DNA of 34,760 nucleotides, taken from contig JAIXTS010000102.1 of the NCBI GenBank assembly GCA_027483805.1, positions 1-34,760 on the forward strand. Direction: 5' to 3'. The notes under the pieces are model-generated. The model had not been told where the DNA came from and ran no database searches. It worked only from the letters and a program-made list of their open reading frames with translations. The DNA comes from Azospirillum sp. GTDB lineage: Bacteria; Pseudomonadota; Alphaproteobacteria; Azospirillales; Azospirillaceae. Positions within the stretch are counted from its first letter, which is position 1. Each line of letters begins with the position of its first letter. Position numbers and translations under genes: made by a program. Below, one piece after another: positions 22,429 to 31,820 of this stretch.

Positions 22429-23346
22429 TCAGGTCTTCTGCTTTTTTTCGGGGGGCTTGCGGCGCAGATCGGCCGCAGCGGCGGAGGTCTGGATCGACAG
22501 CCGGTCGCGGATGCGCAGGTCGATGGCGACCACATCCTTGTTCAGCACGTCGTTGGTCTGGTGGACCAGGGCCAATTGGTGCAGCGCCTCGGCCACGTCA
22601 TGTTCGGGCAGCTTGATATCCACACCGTTCTTCAGGCGCAGGTCCCAGCGGCGCCCGCCGACCAGAACGGCGGCTTCCACCATCTGGCCGATGCTGGGTT
22701 CCTTGGCCAGGCTGCGCAGCAGGGCGGGCCCGCGCTTGGGCGCGTCGGGACCGACCAGCAGCGGCAGGTTGGGCCATTTCGACAGGTCGCTGGCCGTTAG
22801 CACGATGCCGTCGGCATCGATCAGGCGCATCTGCCGATCCTGCTGCCACAGGGCCATCGGCTCACGCTCGACAATGGTCAGGGCGATGGTGTCGGGCAGG
22901 CGGCGCTCAACGCGGGCCTGTCGGACCCAGGGGATCTGCTCCAGCGCCGTGCGCGCCTGATGCGGGTCGAAGGCCAGGATGGGGGCGCCGCGCTGCACCT
23001 CCAGCGCTGCCAGAAGGTCGGCCGATGCCGCCTTGTCCCGGCCCACGACCGTAATGTCCTGCACGGACAGCCCGGCCTCCACGCTGGCAGCCAGCACCTT
23101 CTCCGTCGCCGTGTGGGTCACCATCTGGGCATAGCCGGTACCCCAGGCCCAGGCGCCCACAGCGGCCAGCACCAGCACCGGTGCTGCGCGGCGGGCGATC
23201 TTCATCGCCGGCTCGGCCCAGCGGGGCAGGGCGCGGCGGCGGTTCGCTTCCTGTGCGGCGCGCAGTGTGGCCCGCTTCTGCGTTTCGGCGAAGCGGGCGC
23301 GCGGATTGTCGGTGGTCGGCGGGGCGGTGGGCGTCACGCGTGGCAT
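22429..23346 (-). CDS. ftsQ: Cell division protein FtsQ
   Basis: A 305-residue single-pass divisome protein. A basic cytoplasmic N-terminus (about 1-50, many Arg) is followed by one membrane helix (APVLVLAAVGAWAWGTGYA, about 54-72), the POTRA domain (AGLSVQDITVVGRDKAS to LAFDPHQARTALEQIPWVRQARVERRLPDTIALTIVER) and the beta domain (LWQQDRQMRLIDADGIVL, NLPLLVGPDAP). The Lys-rich tail after RLSIQTSAA is disordered. It links FtsA-FtsZ to FtsB-FtsL. Its start overlaps the ddl stop by 13 bases, and a GGAG ribosome site is present. Confidence 0.95.
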   Translation of the reverse strand: MPRVTPTAPPTTDNPRARFAETQKRATLRAAQEANRRRALPRWAEPAMKIARRAAPVLVLAAVGAWAWGTGYAQMVTHTATEKVLAASVEAGLSVQDITVVGRDKAASADLLAALEVQRGAPILAFDPHQARTALEQIPWVRQARVERRLPDTIALTIVEREPMALWQQDRQMRLIDADGIVLTASDLSKWPNLPLLVGPDAPKRGPALLRSLAKEPSIGQMVEAAVLVGGRRWDLRLKNGVDIKLPEHDVAEALHQLALVHQTNDVLNKDVVAIDLRIRDRLSIQTSAAAADLRRKPPEKKQKT

Positions 23347-24269
23347 CTTGCATGCTCCACTATCCAGGCGCAGAGATCCGCGTAGCTGATGCCCAGCGAA
23401 GCCGCCTGTTCAGGCAGCAGCGATGTCGGCGTAAAGCCGGGCTGTGTATTGGTTTCCAGGAAGCACAGGCCCGTCACGCCCGGCTTGGCATCATCCCAGC
23501 GGAAATCGGTACGCGACACGCCCGAACAGCCCAGCACCTGATGCGCCAGCAGCGCCAGACGCTTGGCCTCTTCCGCCACCGCCGCCGGGATGTCGGCCGG
23601 GCAAACATGCACCGATCCGCCATCGGCGTACTTGGCCTCATAATCATAAAAGGCGGTGCGGGGCACGATTTCCGTGACGGCCAGGGCGCGGTCGCCCATG
23701 ACGCCCACGGTCAGCTCACGGCCAGGAATGAACTTTTCCACCAGCACGCGCCGGCCATAGACCCAGCTGTCTTCTTCCAGCACGGTGAAATTGTCGCTCT
23801 CGCGCACGATGCGTACACCGACGCTGGAGCCTTCATCCACCGGCTTCACCACATAGGGCGGTGCCATGACATGGCCGGCCAGCACCTGCTCCTTGGTGGC
23901 GATGATGCCATCGGCCACGGGCATGCCCACCGTGGCCAGGATACGCTTGGTCAGGGCCTTGTCCATGGCGACCGCGGACGCCATGACACCGGAATGGGTA
24001 TAGGGCACGCCCAGATATTCCAGCACACCCTGGATCAGACCGTCTTCCCCACCCTTGCCATGCAGGGCGTTGAAGATGACGTCGGGATGCGGGGTCAAGG
24101 CTGCGACCAGACCGGCCAGATCGCGCTGCACATCGATGGCCGTGACGGTATAGCCCTTGCTTTCCAGGGCTTCCGCGATGCGGGATCCGCTGACCAGGGA
24201 CACTTCCCGCTCGGCAGACCAACCGCCCAGCAGGACGGCGACATGCTTCGACCGGTTCTCCATGCCCAT
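23334..24269 (-). CDS. ddl: D-alanine--D-alanine ligase
   Basis: A 311-residue ATP-grasp enzyme that joins two D-alanines for the peptidoglycan stem peptide. The opening KHVAVLLGGWSAEREVSLVSG is typical, then FNALHGKGGEDGLIQG, the ATP-grasp segments VVKPVDEGSSVGV and EKFIPGRELTVGVM, and the C-terminal FLETNTQPGFTPTSLLPEQA, which contains the metal-binding Glu and Asn. ATG 24269 is preceded by GGGGGGAA. The same frame stays open upstream to an ATG at 24512 that overlaps the murB stop, adding 81 residues unlike Ddl. The short form is preferred. The end overlaps ftsQ. Confidence 0.95.
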   Translation of the reverse strand: MGMENRSKHVAVLLGGWSAEREVSLVSGSRIAEALESKGYTVTAIDVQRDLAGLVAALTPHPDVIFNALHGKGGEDGLIQGVLEYLGVPYTHSGVMASAVAMDKALTKRILATVGMPVADGIIATKEQVLAGHVMAPPYVVKPVDEGSSVGVRIVRESDNFTVLEEDSWVYGRRVLVEKFIPGRELTVGVMGDRALAVTEIVPRTAFYDYEAKYADGGSVHVCPADIPAAVAEEAKRLALLAHQVLGCSGVSRTDFRWDDAKPGVTGLCFLETNTQPGFTPTSLLPEQAASLGISYADLCAWIVEHARCHA

Positions 24270-24508
24270 CACAACAGTTCCCCCCTTGGCGGACGCGTGG
24301 TGACGCGTCGCCATCCCTGCCGGCTCGTCCGGCAACTTTCGCGATAACGCAAGATGTGGTGTGAGGCGGCCCCAGCTGTCCCACAAGATTCGGTGTAAGC
24401 GACGGATAAGGGGCCTGCAAGCAGCAAAATCGACGCCTTTTAAAAAAGCGACTCGGGGCTTGGCTACCTGTTGCAGCGGAGACTCACATTTGAAAGTCGT
24501 GGTGGCAT
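24270..24508 (-). other. 239-base gap between murB and ddl with an open frame and palindromes
   Basis: The only large gap inside the mur-fts run. It contains dyads GACGCGT-GGTG-ACGCGTC (24292-24309) and TGCCGG/CCGGCA. At its right edge, inside the end of murB, is CCCCGTTCGAACGGGG (24520-24535). The ddl frame is open throughout, but with codons (TTA, CGA, AAA, CTT) that look unlike the neighbours. It may hold a promoter for ddl-ftsQ-ftsA-ftsZ. Confidence 0.5.
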
Positions 24509-25456
24509 TCATGACTCACCCCCGTTCGAACGGGGTAGTCCGATCCGGCGTATTTCCCAGCGCAGATCGATGCCGCTGCCGGCCTTCACGCGGGCCCGGA
24601 CTTCCTCACCCAGCGATTCGATATCATCGGCTGTCGCGTCGCCCAGGTTCAGCAGGAAGTTGCAATGCTTCTCGCTGATCTGCGCCCCGCCGATGGTCAG
24701 CCCGCGGCAACCGGCCGCATCAATCAACTGCCAGGCCTTGTGACCGTCGGGGTTGGCGAAGGTGGAGCCGCCGGTGCGGGCGCGCACGGGCTGGCTGTCG
24801 GCGCGGGCCTGCTGGATGGCGTCGATGCGCGCCTGGATGGCGGCCGGGTCATCGGGCCGGCCCCGCAATGTGGCGCGGGTGAAGATCACATCGTCGGGCA
24901 CGCCGCAATGGCGATAGGTCAGATGCAGGTCGTCACGGGTGTAGGTGCGCTTCACCCCCTGCCGGTCGATACCATCCGCCGACAGGATGACATCCACCGT
25001 CTCCGCGCCATAGGCGCCGCCATTCATGCGCACGGCCCCGCCGATGGTACCCGGAATGCCCGACAGGAATTCCAGCCCGGCCAGCCCGGCACCCTGTGCC
25101 GTCAGGGCTACGTTCAGGTCGAGCGCGCCGGCGCCTGCGATGATCTGCTGCGCTTCGACCGCGACCTCCGCGAAAGGACCGCCCAGGCGGATCACCACAC
25201 CGGGGACGCCGCCGTCCCGGACCAGCAGGTTGCTGGCCACCCCAATCACCGTCACCGGCACATCGGCCGGGCAATGGGCCAGGAAATAGGAGAGATCATC
25301 CTCGTCAGCCGGGCGGAACAGGGCCTCGGCATTACCACCCACGCGGAACCAGGTGCTGGGGCCCAAGGGCGCATCCGGGGTCAGCCGTCCCCGGATCGCG
25401 GGGGCGGCCTCTCGCAACCGGCCGGTCAGCGCCTGTCCATCCAGCACCCGTTCCAT
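24509..25456 (-). CDS. murB: UDP-N-acetylenolpyruvoylglucosamine reductase MurB
   Basis: A 315-residue FAD enzyme that reduces UDP-GlcNAc-enolpyruvate to UDP-MurNAc with NADPH. FAD-binding features are [33 protein letters not shown] and [23 protein letters not shown]. The active-site serine lies in [10 protein letters not shown], and the glutamate near the end in [29 protein letters not shown] is also typical. ATG 25456 follows a GGGGGAGG ribosome site two bases after the murC stop. The track ORF begins 26 codons earlier without support. Confidence 0.96.
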   Translation of the reverse strand: MERVLDGQALTGRLREAAPAIRGRLTPDAPLGPSTWFRVGGNAEALFRPADEDDLSYFLAHCPADVPVTVIGVASNLLVRDGGVPGVVIRLGGPFAEVAVEAQQIIAGAGALDLNVALTAQGAGLAGLEFLSGIPGTIGGAVRMNGGAYGAETVDVILSADGIDRQGVKRTYTRDDLHLTYRHCGVPDDVIFTRATLRGRPDDPAAIQARIDAIQQARADSQPVRARTGGSTFANPDGHKAWQLIDAAGCRGLTIGGAQISEKHCNFLLNLGDATADDIESLGEEVRARVKAGSGIDLRWEIRRIGLPRSNGGES

Positions 25457-25458
25457 GG

Positions 25459-26895
25459 TCAATCGCCTCCCCCAACCGCGGTGGCGTTCAGAGTGGCCAG
25501 CTTGTCCAACTCGCCCGGCAGGGCATTGGCCCATTGCGTGATGGTGCCCGCACCCAGGCAGACCACCATGTCGCCGGGCTTGGCCATGTCACGAATCAGG
25601 CTCGGCAGGGCTGCCGGGCTGGTGAGCGCCGTCACATTGCGATGGCCGCGCACGCGCAAGCCCTCGACCAGATCGTCCCTGGACGCGCCCTCGATCGGCT
25701 GTTCGCCAGCGGCATAGACATCGGCCACGACCACCGCATCGGCGTCGTTGAAACAGGTGCAGAATTCCGCGAACAGGCTTTGCAGGCGGGTATAGCGGTG
25801 CGGTTGCACAACGGCGATGGTGCGCCCCGTGCCGGCCATGCGTGCCGCTTTCAGCACGGCGGCAATTTCCACCGGGTGGTGGCCGTAATCATCAATGACG
25901 ACCACGCCGTTGCTCTGGCCCGTTTTGGTGAAGCGCCGCTTCACGCCCGTAAATTTGGTGTAGGACGAACGGATGCTGTCGTCGCTGATGCCCAGGCTGA
26001 TGGCGACCGCGATCGCGGCCAGCGAATTCTGAACATTGTGCAGGCCATACATGGGCAGATGGATGCCCGTGATGGTCCGCGCCTCGCTGGCCGCGCGGTC
26101 GGTCAGTTCCACGTCATAGTAGCAGCCGGACGTGTTGGTCACGATATTGACGGCGCGCACATCGGCCTGCGGGCTGAACCCATAGGTCACAACGCGGCGA
26201 TCCACCCGGCCCAGCATGGCCTGCACCTCCGGATGGTCGATGCAGAGCGCGGCAAAGCCATAAAAAGGAATGTTTTCGACAAACCGGTCGAAGGCCTTCC
26301 GCTCCTCCTCGAACGTCCCGTAATGGTCCAGATGCTCCGGGTCCATGTTGGTGACGATGCCGATGGTCGATGGCAGCTTGGTGAAGGTGCCATCGCTTTC
26401 ATCGGCCTCCACCACCATCCACTCACCGCTGCCCAGCTTGGCGTTGGTGCCCAGCGAATTGATGATGCCGCCATTGATGATGGTCGGGTCCATGGCCCCG
26501 CCTTCCAGCAATGCGGCAACCATGCTGGTGGTGGTGGTCTTGCCATGCGTCCCGGCCACCGCGATCGACCATTTCAGGCGCATCAGTTCGGCCAGCATTT
26601 CGGCCCGGCGCACCACGGGGATCATGCCGGCTCGGGCCGCCACGACCTCCGGATTGTCCTTCTTCACAGCAGACGAGATGACCAGAACGGCGGCATCGCC
26701 CAGGTTTTCACCCCGATGCCCGATTTCCACCTTGATGCCCAGCTTGCGCAGGCGCTGGACATTGTAATTGTCTGCCATGTCGCTGCCCTGCACGGCATAG
26801 CCCAGATTGTGCAGCACCTCGGCGATGCCGGACATGCCGATGCCGCCGATTCCGACGAAATGCAGGGTTCCGATATTCAGCGGCAAGGCCCGCAT
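25459..26895 (-). CDS. murC: UDP-N-acetylmuramate--L-alanine ligase MurC
   Basis: A 478-residue Mur ligase that adds L-alanine to UDP-MurNAc. It has the N-terminal dinucleotide-like [17 protein letters not shown] (12-28), the ATP loop [12 protein letters not shown] (114-125), [23 protein letters not shown] and the C-terminal [16 protein letters not shown], all characteristic. Length is standard. The ATG is preceded by TTGGAG and lies three bases after the stop of the 67-residue ORF. It is followed by murB with a two-base gap. Confidence 0.97.
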   Translation of the reverse strand: MRALPLNIGTLHFVGIGGIGMSGIAEVLHNLGYAVQGSDMADNYNVQRLRKLGIKVEIGHRGENLGDAAVLVISSAVKKDNPEVVAARAGMIPVVRRAEMLAELMRLKWSIAVAGTHGKTTTTSMVAALLEGGAMDPTIINGGIINSLGTNAKLGSGEWMVVEADESDGTFTKLPSTIGIVTNMDPEHLDHYGTFEEERKAFDRFVENIPFYGFAALCIDHPEVQAMLGRVDRRVVTYGFSPQADVRAVNIVTNTSGCYYDVELTDRAASEARTITGIHLPMYGLHNVQNSLAAIAVAISLGISDDSIRSSYTKFTGVKRRFTKTGQSNGVVVIDDYGHHPVEIAAVLKAARMAGTGRTIAVVQPHRYTRLQSLFAEFCTCFNDADAVVVADVYAAGEQPIEGASRDDLVEGLRVRGHRNVTALTSPAALPSLIRDMAKPGDMVVCLGAGTITQWANALPGELDKLATLNATAVGGGD

Positions 26896-26898
26896 GGG

Positions 26899-27102
26899 TT
26901 AAACTCCAAGACGACGGGTGATGGTTGAATAATCATGGTGCAGGCGCGGGGCGATTTTTTGTTCCAGATGTGGAACGAAATCGCCTTTCACAAGGCTCTG
27001 CGGTTGGGCCAGGCTGAAGCGGCGGCGGGTCAGTCCGCCCAGCAATTGCGGAAATTCCCGCTCCAGCTCTGCCAATGTCCGTTCGACCGGGGCTGTGTTC
27101 AT
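26899..27102 (-). CDS. Unknown 67-aa protein inside the mur operon (between murG and murC)
   Basis: I do not recognise this protein. Its ATG overlaps the murG stop (ATGA, 27099-27102), and its stop is three bases from the murC ATG, so it is translationally tied to both and unlikely to be chance. The sequence is charged and soluble, with no signal or membrane segment: an N-terminal helix (ERTLAELEREFPQLLGGL), a basic run TRRRFSL, and a helical end (PHLEQKIAPRLHHDYSTI, TRRLGV). It might be a small regulator or adapter for the murG-murC step. The standard dcw gene order has no gene at this place as far as I know. Confidence 0.8.
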   Translation of the reverse strand: MNTAPVERTLAELEREFPQLLGGLTRRRFSLAQPQSLVKGDFVPHLEQKIAPRLHHDYSTITRRLGV

Positions 27103-28205
27103 GCGGCGTCTCCGTTCACCAGGCTTTCGACGGCATCGGCCAGTCGGTCGGCGGCATCGGGGATGGCCCAGGTGGCGGCAGCCTTCGCGGCCTGGGTCAG
27201 GCGTGACGGATCGGCCAGGAATGCGGCCAATTGTTCCGATACCGCAACAGGTGTGAATTCCTGTTGCGGCAACAGCCAGGCGCCCCCGGCCTCCACCAGC
27301 GATTTTGCGTTCGCGGTCTGGTGGTCATCCATGGCGTACTGATAGGGGACCAGCAGGGACGGGCGGCCGACGACCGACAGTTCCGCCACCGTTCCGGCAC
27401 CGGAACGAGCGATCATCATGTGGCATCCCGCCAGTCTGGCCGGCATATCCTTGAAGAAGCTGGCCAGTTCCGCTTCCACCCCCATCCGGGCATAGGCGGC
27501 GCGCGCGGCCTCGATATTTTCGGCCCGCGCCTGCTGCACGATCTTCAGGCGGTAGCGCACATCCTCGGGCAGCATCTCCACCGCGCGCGGCAGCACGTCC
27601 CCAAAGATCGCGGCCCCCTGGCTGCCGCCGGTGACCAGCAGGTTCAGCGACCCGCCGGCATAGGGCGACGGGTAGGGGGCATCGCGCAGTGCCAGGATAT
27701 CAGGGCGGACCGGATTGCCGGTGCGGATGATACGTTTGCCGTTCACCGCGGCCAGGCCCGAAACGCTGGGGAAGCTGGTGCAGATCATCCGCGCCTTGGC
27801 CGCCAGCAGCCGGTTGGCCCGGCCCAGCACCGCGTTCTGTTCGTGCAGCAGGGTGGGGATGCCCGCCGACTGCGCGGCAAAAACGGTCGGCACCGAGGGA
27901 TAGCCGCCGAATCCGACGACCAGCGCCGGCTTCAACTGTCGCAACAGCGACCGCGCCTGCGCCGTGCCGAACACCAGTTCGATCACCATGCGCAATTTGC
28001 CCATGATGCCGGGCGCAGCGGTCGCGGCGCGGATACGTTCGACCCGCACATCCGGCAGATTGTCGCCAAAGGCCTTGCCGCGCTTGTCGGTCACCAGAAT
28101 GACCGAATGCCCGCGCGCGCAAAGCGTGCGGGCAAGCGCCTCTGCTGGGAACATATGGCCACCGGTCCCCCCGGCCGCCAGGATGATGGGGCGCTGTTCC
28201 GTCAT
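27099..28205 (-). CDS. murG: Lipid II synthase MurG (GlcNAc transferase)
   Basis: A 368-residue peripheral membrane glycosyltransferase that adds GlcNAc to lipid I to give lipid II. The N-terminal glycine loop AAGGTGGHMFPAEALA (GGTGGH at 12-17) is the family mark. VGFGGYPSVPTVFAA and LHEQNAVLGRANRLLA form the acceptor side, and TGGSQGAAIFGDVLP with MIARSGAGTVAELSVVGRPSLLVPYQYAMDDHQTANA the donor-binding side. The start overlaps the ftsW stop (ATGA). The next gene is the unknown 67-residue ORF. Confidence 0.97.
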   Translation of the reverse strand: MTEQRPIILAAGGTGGHMFPAEALARTLCARGHSVILVTDKRGKAFGDNLPDVRVERIRAATAAPGIMGKLRMVIELVFGTAQARSLLRQLKPALVVGFGGYPSVPTVFAAQSAGIPTLLHEQNAVLGRANRLLAAKARMICTSFPSVSGLAAVNGKRIIRTGNPVRPDILALRDAPYPSPYAGGSLNLLVTGGSQGAAIFGDVLPRAVEMLPEDVRYRLKIVQQARAENIEAARAAYARMGVEAELASFFKDMPARLAGCHMMIARSGAGTVAELSVVGRPSLLVPYQYAMDDHQTANAKSLVEAGGAWLLPQQEFTPVAVSEQLAAFLADPSRLTQAAKAAATWAIPDAADRLADAVESLVNGDAA

Positions 28206-29326
28206 AGCGCCTCCCCCGGTCCGAACCGCTTGCGGGTCAGGGCCAGCACCATGCCCATGCCGATACCCAGCGCGATCAGCGAGGAACCGCCATAGGAAAT
28301 GAAGGGCAGGGTCATGCCCTTGGTCGGCATCAGATGCAGGGCGGAGCCCATGTTGATCAGGGCCTGCAGGCCGAACTGCATGGTCAGGCCGCTGGCCGCC
28401 AGCATCACGAACAGGCTTTGATCGTTCGATGCGCGGGCAAAGCTGCGCAGCACGACAAAGCCGAACAGGCAGATGATGATCATGCAGGTGATCATCCCCA
28501 TCTCTTCGCCCGCGACAGAGAAGATGAAGTCGGCATGGCTGTCGGGGATGGACATTTTGACGGTGCCCTGGCCCGGGCCGGTGCCCCAGATGCCCCCCTT
28601 TTCAAACGCTTCCAGAGAGCGCGCCACCTGATAATTGTCACCGGCGGCGGGGTCCAGGAAGCGGTCGATACGGCTTTGCACATGCGGGAACAGGAAGTAC
28701 GCGCTGACCAAACCGCCCACACCCATCACCACGCAGGATGCCACGAACACGATGGGCAGTCCGGCCAGGAAGAACTGGCCGAAAAAGATGCAGGTGATGA
28801 CGAAGGTCTGGCCCAGATCGGGCTGGCTCATCAGCAGCACGACGATCAGGGCATAAAGGCCGATCACCACCGGAATGCCGGGCACATTCTCCTGCGTGCG
28901 GTGCAGGGCGAACAGCCAGGCGGCCACCACGGCAAAGGCCGGCTTCAGGAATTCCGACGGCTGCACCGAAAGGCCGGGCAATTGCAGCCAGCGCGTGGCG
29001 CCCTTGATCTCCATCCCGATGAACAGGGTGAGGAACACGCCGAAGGTCGCGGCCAGGAACAGGCCCACTGCCAGCCGCCGCACCCCGCGCGGCGACAGAA
29101 GCGACACGCCAAACATCAGACCCAACGACGGGACCAGCACCAGCAGGTGCTTTTCGATGAAGTGGAAACTGTCGGTGCCGATGCGGGTGGCCACGGCGGG
29201 GCTTGCCGCCTGGACCAGCACCACGCCGATGGTGGCGATCAGGATCACCGCGGCCAGCGTCCAGCGGTCGACCGTCCACCACCAGCGGCCAAGAACCGAA
29301 TGATCGGTACGGGAGAAAGACACCAT
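28202..29326 (-). CDS. ftsW: Septal peptidoglycan polymerase FtsW (SEDS family)
   Basis: A 374-residue membrane protein with about ten hydrophobic segments. SEDS marks are GATRWLQLPGLSVQPSEFLKPAF, LLMSQPDLGQTFVI with the catalytic aspartate in QPDLGQ, the large periplasmic loop with RIDRFLDPAAGDNYQVARSLEAFEKGGIWGTGPGQG, DSHADFIFSVAGEEMG and the end PFISYGGSSLIALG. It polymerises lipid II at the septum with a class B penicillin-binding protein. Spacing is two bases from murD and it overlaps murG by four. Confidence 0.97.
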   Translation of the reverse strand: MVSFSRTDHSVLGRWWWTVDRWTLAAVILIATIGVVLVQAASPAVATRIGTDSFHFIEKHLLVLVPSLGLMFGVSLLSPRGVRRLAVGLFLAATFGVFLTLFIGMEIKGATRWLQLPGLSVQPSEFLKPAFAVVAAWLFALHRTQENVPGIPVVIGLYALIVVLLMSQPDLGQTFVITCIFFGQFFLAGLPIVFVASCVVMGVGGLVSAYFLFPHVQSRIDRFLDPAAGDNYQVARSLEAFEKGGIWGTGPGQGTVKMSIPDSHADFIFSVAGEEMGMITCMIIICLFGFVVLRSFARASNDQSLFVMLAASGLTMQFGLQALINMGSALHLMPTKGMTLPFISYGGSSLIALGIGMGMVLALTRKRFGPGEAL

Positions 29327-29328
29327 GA

Positions 29329-30726
29329 TCAGACAGTCTCCCTATGGGGCAGGGCCCGGACCTGGGCCGCAAAATCATCGCCGCGCACTTCAAAATTCGG
29401 GTACTGGTCAAAACTGGCGCAGGCCGGGGACAGCAGGACAACAGGATGGTCGCGCCCTTCCGACTTGGCCCTCGCAAAGGCGGCCCTGACCGCGACATCC
29501 ATGGTGCTGCAGCGCGTATGGGCGACGCCGCGGGCCAACAGCCAGCGTGAAAAGGCGTCTGTCGCATCCCCGATCAGGAAGGCATGCGCCACGGCCGGCA
29601 TGAATTCATCCAGCCCGTCCAGCCCCGTCTCCTTGGCCTTGCCGCCCAGGATCCAGTAGATGGGGCTGTAACAGGCCAGGGCCTTGGCCGCCGCATCGGC
29701 ATTGGTGGCCTTGCTGTCATTGATGAAGCGCACGCCCTCGATCGTGTCCACCAGGCTCTGGCGATGGGCCAGACCGGGGAAGGTGCGCAGGCCATCCAGA
29801 ATATCGGCATGGTTGATGCCCACCGCCCGCGCCAGGGCATAGGCCGCCGCTGCATTCTGCCAGTTATGGCGACCGGGCAGGGCCGGGAGGGTGCGCAGGT
29901 CGGTGATGGGATGCTGATCACCGTCCCGGTCATCCACCAGCACCCCGTTCTGCACCCCGATGCCACCGCTGACGGGGCCTTCGGCACTGATGCGGATCAC
30001 CTGGCCGGGAAACTCGGCATCCAGTTCCAGCGCCATCTGGGCACAGTGCGGATCGTCGATGCCGATCACGGCCACCTGGTCACCCGTCGCCATCCCCTTC
30101 TGGAAGATCAGCTTTTTGGCCGCGATATAGCCGTCCATGCCGCCATGGCGGTCCAGATGGTCGGGCGTGATGTTCAGCAGGACAGCGGCGTCGAAGCCCA
30201 GCGAGGGCGTGATTTCCAGCTGGTAGCTGGACATTTCCAGAACATAGATGCCGTCCGTCCCCAACGGTTCGAACGACAGGGCGGGAATGCCCAGATTGCC
30301 GCCCACCTGCGTCGGCCGGCCCGTGCCGGCGATGATATGGGCGACCAGCGAGGTGGTGGTGGATTTGCCGTTGGTGCCGGTGATGCCGACGTAAGTTGCG
30401 TCGGGCCGCGCCTGACGCAACAGCTCAATATCGCTGATGATGGGGATGCCGGCGGCCTGGGCCTTGGCGGCAATGGGGTTGGGCGCCGGATGGGTATGCG
30501 GGATGCCGGGCGACAGGACCAGGGCGTCAATGCCGGCGAAATCCGTGTCATGCAGGTTGGTCAGGTCGATCCCCGCCGCAACCGCTGCCTTCTGTCCGGC
30601 GGCGCCATCGTCCCAGGCCAGCAGGATGGCCCCGGCCGCCTTCAGGGCGCGGGCGGCGGTCAGGCCCGACCGGGCCAGCCCCATCACCGCAATCTGGCGA
30701 CCTTTCAGATGGCCAAGATCAATCAT
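29329..30726 (-). CDS. murD: UDP-N-acetylmuramoylalanine--D-glutamate ligase MurD
   Basis: A 465-residue ligase adding D-glutamate. It begins HLKGRQIAVMGLARSGLTAARAL, then LSPGIPHTHP, ATP loop GITGTNGKSTTTSLV (115-129), VLEMSSYQLE, LNITPDHLDRHG and NDSKATNADAAAKAL, all typical. The track ORF begins at a TTG (30738) inside the mraY stop. ATG 30726, preceded by GAGGA at good spacing, is preferred. It is 8 bases after mraY and 2 before ftsW. Confidence 0.97.
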   Translation of the reverse strand: MIDLGHLKGRQIAVMGLARSGLTAARALKAAGAILLAWDDGAAGQKAAVAAGIDLTNLHDTDFAGIDALVLSPGIPHTHPAPNPIAAKAQAAGIPIISDIELLRQARPDATYVGITGTNGKSTTTSLVAHIIAGTGRPTQVGGNLGIPALSFEPLGTDGIYVLEMSSYQLEITPSLGFDAAVLLNITPDHLDRHGGMDGYIAAKKLIFQKGMATGDQVAVIGIDDPHCAQMALELDAEFPGQVIRISAEGPVSGGIGVQNGVLVDDRDGDQHPITDLRTLPALPGRHNWQNAAAAYALARAVGINHADILDGLRTFPGLAHRQSLVDTIEGVRFINDSKATNADAAAKALACYSPIYWILGGKAKETGLDGLDEFMPAVAHAFLIGDATDAFSRWLLARGVAHTRCSTMDVAVRAAFARAKSEGRDHPVVLLSPACASFDQYPNFEVRGDDFAAQVRALPHRETV

Positions 30727-30734
30727 TCCAATCC

Positions 30735-31820
30735 TCAACGCAGCTTCAAGGTGGACAGGCCGACCAGGGCCAGGATGACGGCGATGATCCAGAACCGGAT
30801 AACGACGGTCGGTTCCGACCAGCCTTTCTTTTCAAAATGATGGTGGATCGGCGCCATGCGGAACACACGTTTGCCTGTCAGCTTGAACGACGCCACCTGG
30901 ATCATCACCGACAGCGCCTCCAGAACGAACAGGCCGCCGACAATGGCCAGCACCAACTCATGCTTGGTGATGACGGAGATGGCGCCCAGCGCGCCGCCCA
31001 CTGACAGCGAACCGGTATCGCCCATAAACACCATGGCCGGCGGCGCGTTGAACCACAGGAAGCCCAGGCCCGCCCCGACCAGCGCCCCGCAGAACACGGC
31101 CAGTTCACCGGTGCCCGGCACATGGTGGATGCCCAGATAGTTGGAGAAGATGGCATTGCCCGACAGATAGGCGATCAGGCCGAAGCAGGCCGCCGCGATC
31201 ATGATCGGCACCGTCGCCAAGCCATCCAGCCCGTCCGTCAGGTTCACGGCATGGGAAGAGCCGATAATGACCACGATGGCAAACGGCACATAGAACCAGC
31301 CCAGATGGATCAGCAGATCCTTGAAGAAGGGCAGGGCCAGACCTGTCCCCATCTCCCACGGCGTCACCATCAGGTACCAGCCGGTGGCGACGGCCGCGAC
31401 CACCAGCGTGGCCACCAGCTTCACCTTGGACGACAGGCCCTTGGTGTTGCGCTTGGTCAGCTTCAGATAATCATCGCCGAACCCGACCAGACCGAAGCCG
31501 ACCGTCACCAGCAGCACGATCCAGGTATAGGTATTGGTCAGATCGACCCACAGCAGGGTCGAGACGATGACGGCGATCATGATCATCAGGCCGCCCATGG
31601 TGGGCGTGCCCTTCTTTTTCAGATGCGTTTCCGGCCCGTCGGTGCGGATCGGCTGACCTTCGCCCTGCTTGGATTTCAGCCAGCGGATGACGCGCGGCCC
31701 GATGACGAAGCTGATGATCAGCGCCGTCATCACGGCCCCGCCTGTCCGGAACGTGATGTACCGGAACAGGTTGAAGATCTGGAATTCGTCCGCCAGGGGA
31801 TAGAGCAGGTTATACAGCAT
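30735..31820 (-). CDS. mraY: Phospho-MurNAc-pentapeptide transferase MraY
   Basis: A 361-residue polytopic inner-membrane enzyme that transfers phospho-MurNAc-pentapeptide to undecaprenyl phosphate (lipid I). Marks are [25 protein letters not shown] near the start, the catalytic aspartates in [12 protein letters not shown], the [10 protein letters not shown] segment, [15 protein letters not shown] and the cytosolic [11 protein letters not shown]. About ten membrane helices. It overlaps murF by 11 bases. Confidence 0.98.
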   Translation of the reverse strand: MLYNLLYPLADEFQIFNLFRYITFRTGGAVMTALIISFVIGPRVIRWLKSKQGEGQPIRTDGPETHLKKKGTPTMGGLMIMIAVIVSTLLWVDLTNTYTWIVLLVTVGFGLVGFGDDYLKLTKRNTKGLSSKVKLVATLVVAAVATGWYLMVTPWEMGTGLALPFFKDLLIHLGWFYVPFAIVVIIGSSHAVNLTDGLDGLATVPIMIAAACFGLIAYLSGNAIFSNYLGIHHVPGTGELAVFCGALVGAGLGFLWFNAPPAMVFMGDTGSLSVGGALGAISVITKHELVLAIVGGLFVLEALSVMIQVASFKLTGKRVFRMAPIHHHFEKKGWSEPTVVIRFWIIAVILALVGLSTLKLR

